Shown one piece after another: positions 1 to 12,913 of a stretch of DNA of 64,000 nucleotides. Every line of letters starts with the position of its first letter. Positions within the stretch are counted from its first letter, which is position 1. This DNA is from Vespula vulgaris. Its lineage: Eukaryota; Arthropoda; Insecta; Hymenoptera; Vespidae. The notes below the pieces were generated by a model, which made no database searches, had not been told where the DNA came from, and saw only the letters and a list, made by a program, of their open reading frames with translations. The stretch lies in assembly GCF_905475345.1 (NCBI RefSeq), contig NC_066599.1, forward strand, positions 911,001 to 975,000. Direction: 5' to 3'. The position numbers and the translations under genes are program-made.

Positions 1-773
1 ACTCAAGGATTCACGGCAAGATGGCGCTCGGTAAGAGGCGTTCAATGATTGGTCGATTAGACGACACGCGAAGTTGCCGAGAGCAGTCGCTCTCACGTCC
101 TCGTAGCGGGCGCGTCGAATACGTTCGTGGTTCGTTTGTGTGATAGTGTGAAAGAGAGAGGGGGTATATCGTGCGCGTTCCTTTTCTCATCACAGTCTGT
201 TCTCTCTCTCCCTCCCATTTCTGTCTGTCGTTCGGTGCCGTCTGCGCTCTCGCTCCCACCCGGCCAAGTAGGAAGCCAGGCAGCAGCCACCCTCTCTCGC
301 TTTGTACCCTCGCAACGGTGGTAGCGACGACGATGCGAGAAACGTAATGGCCACCGTGGGCCTAGGATAGATAAAAGAGAGCAACTCCTTTTCTCTTTGT
401 ATCTTTGTCGGTCTGGTCTTCTTTCATCGAAAGTATCGTGCAAGAAAGAGACGACATAGGATCGGTGTTACGAGAAAGACAGAGAGAGAGAGAGAGAGAG
501 AGGAGACCGTTCGGACGTTAGTCCGTTTCGTTCGTCGCGGTCTGTCGGTGAAAAGTGCGTGAGCAAGAAACAAGAGAAGAAGAAGAAGAAGATAAGCACC
601 GTTGTTGGTGCATCCTTAGTGTTACTTATGTGTGCCAGCCATTATCGAGCGTTCTTCGCTCCAGCGATCCCCGAGGTGCGGAGGACGGGATTGGATTATA
701 TTATATCACTTTGCCTTATCGTCCAGTACATCGCGGATTCTACCCTTCGTACCGAAGATACATCAAAAAGTGG
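1..773 (+). other. Probable 5' UTR exon ending in a strong splice donor
   Basis: This stretch is richer in CG dinucleotides than the following kilobases and ends in AGTGG|GTAAGT, a near-perfect donor with the intron starting at 774. No long ATG-initiated frame runs through it. The longest frame reaching the donor has an internal ATG near 630 and gives a short hydrophobic peptide I do not recognise. I read it as the non-coding first exon of a plus-strand gene. The nearest candidate downstream is the PRRT-like gene at 15356, but no splice connection can be shown from sequence alone. A (GA)n run lies at about 480-502. The transcription start could be left of the window. Confidence 0.4.
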
Positions 774-3492
774 GTAAGTTGATGTCTACGTACTTTCTCT
801 TTACTTCTTTCTCTCTCTGTCTGTCTGTGTCTCTCTCTGTCTCCTTCTATCTTATCTTTCGATACTAACCGCGTGCTCGCGCGTGTGTTTGACCGACCTT
901 ACGAAGATCGGACGCACCCTCGCAATGAAAATGCGTGCCACGCCAATTTTATTATCCAACACGAAGAAGATTATTGGACTGAAACGTCGGGCTCGCCTTT
1001 CTTCTTTCCTTCCTTCCTTTCTTCCTTTCTTCCTTCCTTTTTTCCTTTCTCTCTTTCCTTCTTTTTCAAACGTTTGCACGGAGGAGGACCCAGGGAAAGG
1101 TCCATTTATCGTGTTCCCGACACGTACATGGTAGTTCGCTGGTAATGAGAGTATGCGCGTTACGAGCCACGATCAATTTCGAAAGATTCGGCAGTACCGC
1201 TTTTGCAGAAGATGTCGCGGTGATGTCTACCCGCTTTAAAGTCATATCGTCCGGCCTTCAACGCTTTCTCACGTGCCACCCCCATTCTCTTTCTCTCTCT
1301 CTCTCTCTCCCTTTATATATACATATGTATAGATAGATAGATATATATAACTTTATATCTATCTCTTTCCTCTTTTAAAAGAACCTTTGTTCCTCGTGTA
1401 AAAGTTACAATAGTAGCACGAGGACGAATCCCTCTCATCGCGGCATTACATTGCCGCCGTCTCGCCCTTGTCCGCGCCCCTCTTTCTTCTCCTTTAACTC
1501 TTTCGAGCGCGCGAATAAATCTCATTTCTATTTCTTCTCTCTCTCTCTCTCTCTCTCTCATTCACACGATACTTATCGTTCCATCTTTCCTGGGCGTATA
1601 CCGACGTTCAACAGAACAGAAAAATCTTCATTTTCTTTCCCATTTCCTTTATGAATCGTCAATCCTAATTATTCTTTAATTTAAAAAAGAGGATATTTGA
1701 AGATGATAATCTAACAGGTGTCTGTCTCCCTTATTTTATGACCTACAAATCTTTTTGACAAATCTCTTAAGGATATAACAATATATCGATAGATTCCTTT
1801 TTAAAACCTATATTATCGATCGAGCACGAGGTTCATCCTTTTCATTGTTCCCTTCTCTGTTTGCCTCTCTCTTTCTTTCTTTCTTTCTTTTTGCCTGTCT
1901 GTCTGTCTGTCTGTCTGTCTGTCTTTCTACCTGTCTCTCTTTCCAACTATCGTTACCTCTCTTTGTGAAGAATTTATACGAAGATTGCTCGTCGATAGGT
2001 CGGTCGATCTGTCGTTCCCTTTAGTTTCCACGACCTGCTTCGATATCCGACGTCCTCTCTTTCTCTCTCTCTCTCTCTCCTCTCCTCCTTCTCCATCCTT
2101 CCTTTTCTCACTTACATACGTCGATTCTGGCTTGATGGGAAGCTTTGTCTTTCTGTTCTCTCTCTCTCTCTCTGTCTCTCTTTCTCTCTTTCTCTCTTTC
2201 TGTCTCTCTCTCTCTATTTCTTCCTCTTTCTCTCCTAACCTTTTTCTCCTCCGTTCCCATTACACGACGTTATCGACTCGTCGAGAAAAATAGTTTCATG
2301 GAGCAAACTAAAATGGGGCTCTCTCTTCTCGCAAGGTAAAAAGATTTCGTACTATTCTCCGTCTTCTTCGTCTCCTTTTTTATTTTGCGACGATACGTTT
2401 ACACCTTTCCTGTTCGACTTTAAACATATTACTCTTCTCCTATTACTCTTGTTTCTTCTTTTACTCTATTTCTCTTGTTCTCTCTTTTTTATTTGTCCTT
2501 GCGAGCGATTGAGAATGTGCATGTATAGGACCTACTACATTCTCTCGTAACTTGAACTTTTCTATGAGCTTTTTCTTTCTCTTCCCCTCCTCCCCGCCTC
2601 TCTCTATTCCTTTTTTATTTTCATATCCTCTAGTTTTATTCATTGTTCTGCGAATAGTCAACTTTCGCGTACGAACTCGAGCACAGAGCAGCGATACGTT
2701 TTCTCTATATGCATTCAAAGTTGTATCTCATTTCTGTCATTATATTTCTACGCTACGTTAGTTAATTAAGCAGGAGATACGGTGCCAAAGGGTTGGAGAA
2801 GCCTGGAAATGAACTAATCCTTTTGATTCGAAGCAGCACCAGCGAGCGATAAGCTTTAACGAATCGTGACAATGTAATCCGTTCGATTTGATTTAAATTT
2901 CCCGGGCAAATGAGTCCATTCAAAGGCAACGACGTGTTACTAGTCGTACCATGGGAGATCGCTTTTCTTCATTTCCTCTTTTACAACCCCTTCTTCTTCT
3001 TCCTCCTCCTCTTCTTCTTCTTCTTCGTTTTCGTCTTCCTTTCATATCCCACATAGATTAACTCTTATTCCTTTCGACGAAAGATCGTAAATGGAAAATC
3101 CTCTTTTTTTTTTTTAATCTTCTTAAAGGAACCATTGACTGGTTCGAAAATGAAAAGGCAAGGTGTACGTACTTACGACGAACCTTTCCAATAAAATCGA
3201 TCGTTATTCTTTTATAGGTGATCCTCATAAATTAAACGCGCACGTTTAGTTCCAAAAAAAAAAGAAAAAAAGAGAGAAAAAAAAAGAAAATGAGGTACAT
3301 ACATAGGATAGTCGAAGGAAAGGAAAAAAGATAGAGGGCGGAGGAGCGAGAAAGAGAAAGAAAGTTATCGAAAATTTTCGAAGAATTTTGAAGCATTATG
3401 AATGACGTTCTTATAAAGGCAGCCTTTATATATTTGAGGTGGTTCAGAAATTCAGTGAGCATGTGGCAACGCCGGAACCTTCTCTCTTTCTT

Positions 3493-3544
3493 TCATCCTT
3501 CCTTCCTTCCTTCCTTCCTTCCTTCCTTCCTTCCTTCCTTCCTT
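3493..3544 (+). repeat. (TTCC)n microsatellite
   Basis: About 13 uninterrupted TTCC units, followed by CTT and CAGCAG/TACAGC low-complexity sequence up to about 3640. It produces only spurious open frames on both strands. Confidence 0.9.
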
Positions 3545-5460
3545 TCTCCTTCTTCTTCTTCGATTCCGTAGATGCATCTTCCTCGAGCAACTGCAACAGC
3601 AGCAGCTACAGCTACAGCTATAGTTATAGCAGCAGTCGTAGTCCGTAGCCGCAGCATCACCGGCAGAACCTTCACCGCCACCGTAGTCGTACCTTATGCT
3701 ATGTAGAGAGAGAGACAGAGAGAGAGGAGAGAGAGAGAGAAAAGTTTCTTTCTCTCTACCTTTACAAACCACCTTACACCCCATCCATGCTCTACTCTTT
3801 TATTTTATTATTCGACCCGACCTCGACGAGTTAGGCCGTGGCCGTGTATATACCAGCTTCTCTTCCCTTCTCTTCTCTTATCCTCATCCTCATCCTCATC
3901 CTCGACTACTTGGCTAACGGAGAAACTGGAATCTCAGCGCGCGTTGGACGGAGGTCTTCTCTTGTGTCTCCTTTCTATCTCCTCCTCCACCTTCATCTCT
4001 ATCTCCTCTTCCTCCTCCTTTTTCTATCTCTTTTCGTTTCACCTCTCTTCAATCCTTATGGCTCCTTTGCTATTTTTGTCTTTCGATATAGTAACATGCG
4101 TATTTCGTTGATCACCATAGCCGCCATTTTATCTACTCTACTATTTGTTTTCTTATTCCTTCTCACGATCGATCAAAAATAACAGGTGATTTTTCTAATC
4201 GAATTTTGAAATATTTTTTTTTGTTTTTTTTTTTCTTTTTTTTATCTCACCTGTTTTCCTTGCACTCTAACGATATTGTAAAATACAGGTGTCTATTGGC
4301 TGGTAGATGTGAAACTTTATGCCTGCGTAATTCCTCTTACTTTAGCGTGAATCTTGACCAAGCGAGAGTCCCTTGCCCTTTCTCTTGTACCTTCTCTTTT
4401 TCTCTCTCTCTCTTTCTCTCTCTTTTTACTGGCGGATAACCCCGTAGACTTTAAGCCCGTAAGCCGACTTTACTTTAGCGCGTGCTACGAGGAGCGTGCA
4501 CACCGCTGTCCCTTTGCGTCCCTGACCCTCTGCAGTCTGTGCACCCCTCTGCGAGTCGTCTATCCTGCCTTCTGTGTGTTGTTCCTCCTGCCTCTCTTCC
4601 CTTGTACGCTGCGCCCTTCTGCACACGAATGGATATACGAACGCAGACTTTATATTGAGAATACCAAGCTCGTATAAGAATTTTTCATTGCTATGGAAGA
4701 AGAAGACGAAGATGAAGATGAGGAAGAAGAAGAACCAACGAAGAAACGCGCTTTCTTTTACGATCGTTCCTTTCATTAAACATACATACATATATACGTA
4801 CACACATACATACTTACATACATATGTAGGGGATCGTAATCGGAATTCCTTCGAATTGCGAGGAAGTATATATGCGTGTACGCTATTTCCTTACGTATGT
4901 ACACACTGTACATATGTAGGTATGTGTCCGCTGTGGTTATGTTAAAACTTCATTCGCACGGTACATTGCCCTCCTCTATATCGTTTCTTTCTTAACATCG
5001 ACTAGTTGTTTTCCAAACGGACAGGTCTCTCTTTCTCTTTCTATCTTCCTATTTTCCAAAGTACAACGATCATCGCTCTTTGTTCTCCTGTTTCCTTCAC
5101 TTGTTTTCACTTTATCGAACGTCACTCGACGACCCCTTATCTCTCGTTATCTCCCTTCATACGACTGACCAGTGACCACACATTTTCCCTCCCGCCCTCC
5201 TCTCTCCCTTTTTTATTTCTATTTCTATCTCTTTTATCTTTCTATTTCTATTTATATATCTTTCTGATAGTTTTTATTTGAATAATTTGTTAGTATCGTA
5301 TTTTTTATATATATATTATATGTATACGTATATTGTAACATTATGATATTTATGTAGTAAACCAATTACTTTCTACTTCTTTTGCAATATTCATATTTTT
5401 GATGCATAATGAACATATAATAAATTAATAGATCAAGCCTGTATATATGTAATAATAACT

Positions 5461-5500
<40 letters not shown>

Positions 5501-7521
5501 CTGACATAGTAAAATAATATAGTATGTTTTATAATATATATATTTCTCTCTCTCTTTCTCACAATATACTCGCAATTCTACGCTCTTTCGTGTGTTAAGA
5601 AAATTCGACCAATCACGTGCTCCTTGGCAATATATTATGCTAATCCGTTGAAATCGGCGCGTTAAGTATGCAAGACACGTGAAATAAACACGTAATACGC
5701 CGACCTCGCACTGCACCTGTCGCGCATGCAAATCGCCAACTACTTAAGGTCGAACCTGTTGTGATTTTTCTTCTTTTTCTTTCCTTTCTTTTTATCTTTC
5801 TTTCCCTCTTCTCTTTCTCTTTCCCTCTCATTACTCTCGCCTATTCGTCCACAACACGATCACTTTTACTGACCGAGATTCAAGGATATATGTGTACTTT
5901 ATATCTACGATCGATTAGATACGTATTTTCTATCGTAATATCGAGCCAATATATCGTATATACAGGATGTACCGTAATATCGAGGGTGTTCTTTTTTTAC
6001 TTAGTATTTATCATCGATTTTTCCAGCTACTATTATCATTTTCCTTAGTAAATACGTACATTCGAACTTTAGTTTGCAGTCATATCAATGCGAGGAGTCA
6101 TGCGTGGGTGCCTTGTGTTGTATCCCTGATACAATAGGGCTTCCGTCGTACATAAATTTACATGAAAAGTGGCTTCTGATGTACCACGAGGCAGACGCAA
6201 CCCAGCAATCGGGTTTTCTAAGAATTTCGTCTAATAAGGATACGAAGGATACCTTTTCAAAAGGTAAACTACTTTTCTATTCGATAGGATGCAGTCTTTG
6301 GCAAACGAGACTCTTTCAACTAAAAGAAGAAAAAAAAAAAAAGAAAAAAAGATACTCTGGCAGACACACACTCACACGTGCCTGTTTTAATAATTTATCA
6401 AAGAATTCTCTCTATATATTATGTATACACGAGCGGGTAGAGTTAATAAGAGGAGCAAACTATAAAAAGCCTTTGGGGGAGAGAAGAAAAAAATTCAACA
6501 TGAAAATTGTCCTGATCGCATTAGGTTCGGCTTCTTCGTGCCACCTTTCTCGAGACCACGACGTCAAATGTCTTTTCTAACAAAGAATCCTACTATTGGG
6601 TTATAGAATATCTTCATTTCCACCTTTCCACGTGCTCCTTGAATTTCAGGGGATAAGAAAGAAGAAAGAGCAGGATATGCTTGCGGAGACGGGGCTGATG
6701 GGAAGGGAAGGTTAGGAAAATTTCGATCGGTTAAGTTCTTCTACGAGAAAGAGAGAGATAAAAAGAGATAGAGAGAGGGTCGGGAAGTCCATTGTAAGCA
6801 CAAGTCCAAGTCTGTTTCGCGTCCATCTGCAGCATCTGGTTTCTTCTTATAGTACCTAAAAGTAGGTGTTTCGGTGGCTAATACCTCTGCTTCTTGGCAG
6901 GCACGTTCAACTTTCCTGGCTCGTGTGTATATATATATACACATATATACATACATATAAATGTATATATATATACACATCTTTATCTGCCCAAGTGAAT
7001 TCGTTCCGAGTTCTCTTACGTATACAGCAGAGAACAGAGTTACATTGCTTTGTTCGGTTGAAGAATCGAAGGTTTTTCGTGAAGAGAGAAAGAGAGAGGA
7101 GAGAGAGAAGTCGAAGAAGCGTTGAAATTCGCCGTTTTATGAGACGAGTTACTCGTTCTAATTGCCTTTGTTTACTCGCCATGCGCACACGTATATGTAT
7201 ATATATATAGTGTATACACATACACACGTACACATAAATGTATGCACACCCAGAAAAGGTTGCATTGGATGCGAGCAAAACGAGAGATCTTCCTCTTGTT
7301 CTCCTTTCCAACCATCGCGTACAACCGTGATGGTGTTGTGTTGAAGCACATCGTTGGCCTCTTCTCCTCATCGAACGTGGTGGCTGCATAAAAGCCACGC
7401 CGGAGGAGAGTGCCATTTCTATCGAGGTGAGTGCAAATGTCGAAGAGTCGAGGGCAATGAGAAAGGATGAGCTGCACATTCCATTGGCCACGATGAATGA
7501 TGCTCTCGAGGAAAAGCCTTC

Positions 7522-7590
7522 TCTGTCGATGGTGATGGTGGTGCTGGTGCTGGTGCTAGTGCTGGTGCTGCTGGTGCTGGTGCTGGTGCT
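7522..7590 (+). repeat. GGTGCT hexanucleotide microsatellite
   Basis: Imperfect head-to-tail GGTGCT units. Open frames across it read as alternating Val/Leu or Gln/His and are artefacts. Confidence 0.85.
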
Positions 7591-7799
7591 GGTGCTGATA
7601 GAATTCTACTGCTCTACTGTTGTTGTCGATGGTGCTGGTTGGTGATGCTGGTGGTAATGGTAGTGTTAGCAGTAGTAGTGAGTTTCTCGCGAGGAAAAAG
7701 AAGACGTCTTTAATAGTCCATCGTTGTTGATCAATCTGACGAAGCAATATGCTAATAGAAAAGCAGATAATAGAACCGATTTCTCACTTTCAATTTATT

Positions 7800-8450
7800 G
7801 TTTGATCCTTTTTTTTGGACATCTTATTTGTTAAGTTAGGTTATTGAAATTTTACATAAATTTTGATTCAGTTTATTTTTCTCTATATATATCTGTGTGT
7901 TCCCTAAAGTTAGTCCTTTTTTTTTTGCATTTTTTTAAGACCCGTACTTTTTTTCTTGTACTATCTTCTTGGTATTATCTTCTTTTTTTTTGGCATCTCG
8001 ATGGTTGAGTTAAAACGTCGAAGGTTTCTAAAAAATGTTCCTCGCTTCATTTTTTTTAAGGTTCCTTTTTCATTTCACAAGTTAGTCTTTTTTGTCCATT
8101 CTTTTAATGTCTTTTTTTTTATTTTATGGTTTTTTGTCTCACACTTTTTTGGCATTTCCATTGTTAAGTCGGGACAGCCCAGTTATTCATCGATTTTGTC
8201 TCACTTTTTTTTGCGTACCTTTCCATTTTAACGTTAGTATTTTTCTTTTTCTTTCGTCTTATGGTTTCTAGCTTTACTCCTCTTTGGCATTTCGATGGTT
8301 AAGTTAAGACATCGAAGTTGTTCATTGAGTTTGTCTCACCTTAGTTTTTTCCCTCTTCTTCTTATAGTTCCTTTCCTTTCTCTTTTATCTTACAGTCTTA
8401 TCTCATTCACTCTTTTTTGGCATCTTTTCCTTCTATCGTACGGTTAATCA
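7800..8450. repeat. Degenerate ~135-160 bp tandem repeat
   Basis: The core TTTTGGCATNTCGATGGTT plus a following TTAAGTTAAGACATCGAAG-like segment recurs with GGCAT at about 7992, 8151, 8286 and 8419. A weaker GGACAT copy lies near 7818. Between cores the units share TCTTATGGTTTTT and TTTGTCTCAC segments. The units are T-rich and diverged. No coding potential is seen. Confidence 0.7.
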
Positions 8451-9279
8451 AAAGCGCGTACTGCTTCGCATCGTTTCTAACAGACGGAAAGGACAATTTA
8501 GATTTTTGTTATTAGATAAAAATATATCTCTAGACGATCTAAACATCGTACAGAGAGAAAAAGAAAGAGAGAGAGAGAGAGAGCGGCATTTAAAAAGACC
8601 GAGTTTTAATATTCTCGAAGGGTGATGATGCGATGCAAGAGATAATCTTTCTCTCTCTCTTTCTCTCTTTATCTCTTCGTGAATTTTGAGAAATGTAATT
8701 CCTTCGGGGCGTGAAAAGTTTTTTAAATTTCCCGCGTTTACATCGGAATGCAAGATAGAGAGAGGGAGAGAAAAAATACATGCATGTAGATATATACACA
8801 TATGCGTGTGTTATGTGTATGAGAGGGCGGAAAGAAGGAGAAGAAAGGAGGGTGAGGAAAAAAAAGGACAGAAAAAATATAACTGCATTCTACGTTACGC
8901 TCTTTTCAACCTGATGGACATCGTTGGATTAGTGTTGGCGCTATTATATACACCGCTAAGCAGCTGTCGTTCTGCATTTTGTGTGTAAGTACGTACGTAC
9001 ACGCGCGCATGCACGCACGCCATCCAGTTTCACCCATGGTGTTTTCTTATGGCTTTTAAAAAGGGTCCGTCGACTGTTATCGTTAACGACCATTGTTACA
9101 TTGAAGCAAATATATTTTTATTAATATTCATATCTTTTCCAATATAAAATTTATTTCAATCTCTAATTATATAAATAATGATAGAACATATAATCCAATA
9201 AATATAAATGTATTTGTAATTTATACATATTTTTTTTTATAATATCGAATAAATGTATAATTTCGATTGAAAAAGAAAG

Positions 9280-9465
9280 AAAGAAGAAGTAAAGTTTCTC
9301 TTTCAAATGGAACAACTTATTCTATAAATAATTTAATCGAGAAAAATAAGAGTATTATAATAACAAGAAAGAAGTAAAGAAAAGTTTGTCTTTTAAATGG
9401 AATATACAAACCGTATAATTCACCATGTAATTTAATCGGAGAAATAAGAAAATTATAATCGCACA
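9280..9465. repeat. Two-copy ~90-100 bp tandem duplication
   Basis: The segments AAAGTTTCTCTTTCAAATGG (9291) and AAAGTTTGTCTTTTAAATGG (9381), and the following AATTTAATCG-AGAAATAAGA motifs (about 9328 and 9429), repeat in the same order. This indicates an old direct duplication. Confidence 0.75.
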
Positions 9466-10758
9466 AAGAAGGGCAAGAAAGAGAGAGGGAAAAAAAAGAC
9501 GTATTCCTTTTCTTTTCCTTTTTTTTTATCCGGATATTTCGAACGCATAAAAATTCCCTAGTTAGTTTGTTTTACTACGCAATCGTGAAGATATGCGAGG
9601 TGTGTACACTCATGGCTCTTTTATATGGGAAGGGACAGTCTAGACTGTAGAAAATACATCGAGGAGTGAGAGAGAAAAAGAGAGAGAGGAGAGAAGAGTT
9701 TAGTAGTCGAGCGACGATCGAATGACGCATACTCATGAGAGGATAGGATGGCGAAGAGATTATTGAAGAGGAGAAGGAGGTGGAGGAGGAACGGGGAAGA
9801 TATGGGAGTCGAGAATTCGAGCTTATAGGTATCTAATCTGTGCCGTCGTAATTTGAAAGGTAGTGGAGGGTCTCATCTTCTTCGTTGCTGTACTACCTAT
9901 TTTTTTTTTTTTCTTCTATGACAATAGAAACCGTCTTTCTAGTCTTTAACGATCCCAAGGTAAAGAAATGCTTAGACGATCGTGATATGGCAAATGTTTA
10001 AAATGATGGCTAACAAGGGAAGGATCCAAACGATTGTGTATGTACAATGTACACACGCACACACTCGCGCGTATTTATATATAAGTTGATTTCTATGTGA
10101 ATGAGCATTCGTAGACCAATGCATCGCTTTGATTGGACTGTGATGCAAAGGTCTCTCTCTCTAAAAGGGAGAGATTTCGTATGGAGAATGGGGGAACAGT
10201 TCTCCCCTCTCTCTGTTTCTCACTCTCGTTATTTTTTTTAATTGCTCCCCTTTGATTCTTTTTCCTTTTGTAAATTCGACAAGCCAACCAACCAGTCATC
10301 CATCCATCCATCCATTCATCCATTCATCCCTTTTCGACGATCGAGGATCACGAGTTCAACCAGAAGCACATCTTCATTTTTGTTATTTCTATGTAATTCG
10401 TTATTAACAACGTTCGATAGCTTGTCGATCATTCGACCGGTATTACATCAAAACGAATGTACGAACGATAATACTGAAAATAGAGGCCGTGAAATTCTCT
10501 CTCTCTCTGTCTCTCTCCCTCTCTGAAAGAGGGTAGTTTTCATATAAGCTCGATGATATTGCTTGATACTTTGCCTATGTATGTGTACATGTAGCGCACG
10601 ATCAATGCTATACTTTGGTATCTCGCGTTTAGTGACCCCTTGATGTTTTAAAATGGAAACGTTCATTAGATAGGTAAAGAAGGGATCGACATGTATAATA
10701 AACTCTCTACTATGATTGCTCGTCAAAAGTTACTACTGTACTTTGTTACTTTTACTTG

Positions 10759-10791
<33 letters not shown>

Positions 10792-10945
10792 GCTTTCTCT
10801 GTCGAGTTAAAAGAGGATAGAAACGAATCAGACAGATGTATATACGTACGTACGTACGTATATGCATGTACATAACTTTAAATATGAATGATTCGTGTAC
10901 ATAGGGGTGTGTGTGTATATATATCAGGGTCGTACACTGTTAGAG

Positions 10946-10946
<1 letters not shown>

Positions 10947-10986
<40 letters not shown>
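10947..10986. repeat. (TA)n microsatellite
   Basis: An uninterrupted TA run of about 20 units. Similar TA runs occur at 5465-5498, 20625-20658, 29610-29648, 34739-34764, 35353-35392, 37365-37420 and 58867-58922. Confidence 0.9.
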
Positions 10987-10989
<3 letters not shown>

Positions 10990-11674
10990 AGGAAACGCGT
11001 TGCGAGATTATCGATCTCACAGGAGAAGCAATCCCTGCGAGAGAATATACGTAGAGTATACACCGAATTAGAATAGTGGTAGCTGGGCTAATATCGCGAT
11101 AAGTCGCCCGGGAGAACAATTATTACGGTATTAACTGTGGCAGGGTACGTCGCCATTGCAACTCTGGCTTGCAATATGAGAAAGAGAGATAGGGGAGAGA
11201 GAGAGAGCGAGCGAGAGAGAGAGAGAGAGAGAGAGAGAAGGCATTATCTTTTACACTCGGGACGATTATTACTACATTAATTTCATTTTATGCGGCCTGT
11301 TGCAGGTTCGAGAGACGACGGGATAGTTCGGATCAATGACTTACTTCGCTTCCTTCCAACGTCCTAACGACGTCCTATTATTAGGGCATCGTTCATTGTT
11401 CACCGATCATAATAGCTACCGCTGTTGGTCGTAAAAAAAATGTGAGTATGTTTGTTTTTTTTTTATTTTGTGACAAGTTTTTATCTCTTTCATTAATATT
11501 CTTTAAAACAAGTTAATTCGTAGTGTGTTTCATTGTTTCTCTCTCTCTCTTTGTTTATTTACCATTTTTAAGGTTTATCTTAATATTCAAGATTGATAAG
11601 ATGGTTAGGAGTAAAGTCCTCTTATGAATGAGTGATTCTTTGATCTACTTAAATAATTTACAAAATATTACTCT

Positions 11675-12182
11675 AGGATATATGTTTATCATCACATATT
11701 AACGAGTTAAGATTATCCTATCGAACGTCATTCGTATTTTCTCTTTTATTAATATTTTTATTAGGTTTTTTTTTTATCCGATACGTTGTTGGGGAATTGT
11801 GTGATGTATAAGAATAAGCTGCACATACAATTTAGAAGGGAAAAAATCACTAGGATAATACTAGCGAGTTAAGCGCTTATCGTACCAATTCATGCAGCAT
11901 CCGAACGCGTGGCTATTTTTATATATTTTTTTAATCCGATTATTGCTTACTGATACGTATAAGAATAACTTACGCAGACAATCTAAGGAAAAAAAAATAA
12001 GTAAATAAAAAAAAAAAATCGAATAGGATATCTCTAGCGCGAGTTAATCTTATCCTATCGATTCTTGCAGCATCCGAACATGTCAATTTTTTCTCTTTTT
12101 CTTTCTTTTTTTTTTCTTTTTTTCTTATCCGATTCGTTGCTCGCCAAGAGAGTATAAGAATATCGTAGAAAGTAAATTCGTA
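11675..12182. repeat. Three-copy ~175 bp tandem repeat
   Basis: Units begin at AGGATA 11675, 11852 and 12025 (periods 177 and 173). Each contains a GCGAGTTAA-like segment, then CTTATCNTANCGANTCNTGC, a T-rich run, TTATCCGATNCGTTGCT and GTATAAGAATA. Units two and three also share GCAGCATCCGAAC. Divergence between units suggests age. It is not coding. Confidence 0.8.
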
Positions 12183-12778
12183 ACTCGTGGGAAAGGAATG
12201 TGCGAATACCTAGAAGAAGGAGTAGAAGTGGAAGGAGAAGAGACGGCACACAGCAGTAGTGGCATCATGCCAAGCGATCGATCGTGCGAGTTATATACAA
12301 TGGACTTCTTTACGTCGTGCATCATAGAATAATCTCTCAGAAGAGTGCGCTGGTTTCTAACTTTTTTTTATGATAAAGAGATTTTTTCAAAGAAATATTA
12401 TTCAACCTATTTTTTAATTAACCCTTTGCACCCGACTGTTAACTCTAAGGGCACATCGTAAATATAACAAATAACTCGAACGTTTCCTCTTAAGGGTACT
12501 CATAAAGATTGCGGGTAATTACTGAGAGATAACCTTAAGTAAAACTTGTACAAAATTTGTTGGAATATTTGTATCCTCGAGATACGCATATCTGTACCTG
12601 TTAATATATATTAACACACACACACATATATATATATACATATGTGTGTATCCATTGTAAGGGGAGAGAAAAAAACAATGAACGGAATGAGAAATATATC
12701 CAAATAAAACGTGCTAATTATCTCTGGGATTGCACGTGCGATTTTGTTAAGGCGCGGAGCTCTCTTTTGTAATACATC

Positions 12779-12913
12779 TGATTTTAAAAATCAATTTTTT
12801 CGTGACTTTCCAGACTAATTTTTTTTTGTTTCAAATTGTTAATTTACAAACCCAAAAAAATCTTAAAAAAAAAGTAATTGATTTTTAATATCACTTTTCC
12901 TACCCACCTTGTA
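12779..12913. mobile_element. MITE family copy 1 (partly degraded)
   Basis: Left and right arms contain inverted AAAAATCAATT / AATTGATTTTT. The right end reads AGTAATTGATTTTTAATATC and runs to CCTACCCACCTTGTA at 12913. Reverse-complemented, this matches the arms of the copies at 18801, 25835 and 28431. The left terminus is eroded. There is no coding sequence, so it is a non-autonomous element. The TA-flanked ends are compatible with a Tc1/mariner-type MITE, but that assignment is inference. Confidence 0.65.

Larger units (their letters stand above)
774..7799. other. Gene-free, CT/T-rich microsatellite region
   Basis: No convincing coding exon was seen. The strand shown is pyrimidine-rich, with runs of CT, CTTT, TCTG (about 1895-1925), TTCC (3493-3544), TA (5465-5498) and a GGTGCT-type repeat (7522-7590). 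The many open frames here are low-complexity translations of these repeats (poly-Leu/Ser/Phe or Arg/Glu/Lys). If the exon at 1-773 belongs to the PRRT-like gene, this is its intron. Confidence 0.6.
8451..11674. other. Gene-free microsatellite-rich stretch
   Basis: No coding exon is supported. It contains GA/CT runs (8565-8585, 8640-8675), a duplicated ~90-bp segment (9280-9465, listed separately), an ATCT tetranucleotide (10759-10792), a TA run (10947-10986) and a GA run (11187-11240). It also contains a possible acceptor (TGTTGCAG at about 11307) whose use cannot be judged. Confidence 0.55.

Noticed and set aside
555..782. Open frames at the end of the left-edge exon
   Set aside because: They begin at non-ATG codons and read into the intron past a strong donor; the internal ATG frame gives no recognisable protein, so the exon is treated as UTR.
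6074..6580. 168-codon open frame upstream of the PRRT-like gene
   Set aside because: It has low-complexity Lys runs, no recognisable domain, no supporting splice or promoter context, and the region is repeat-rich.
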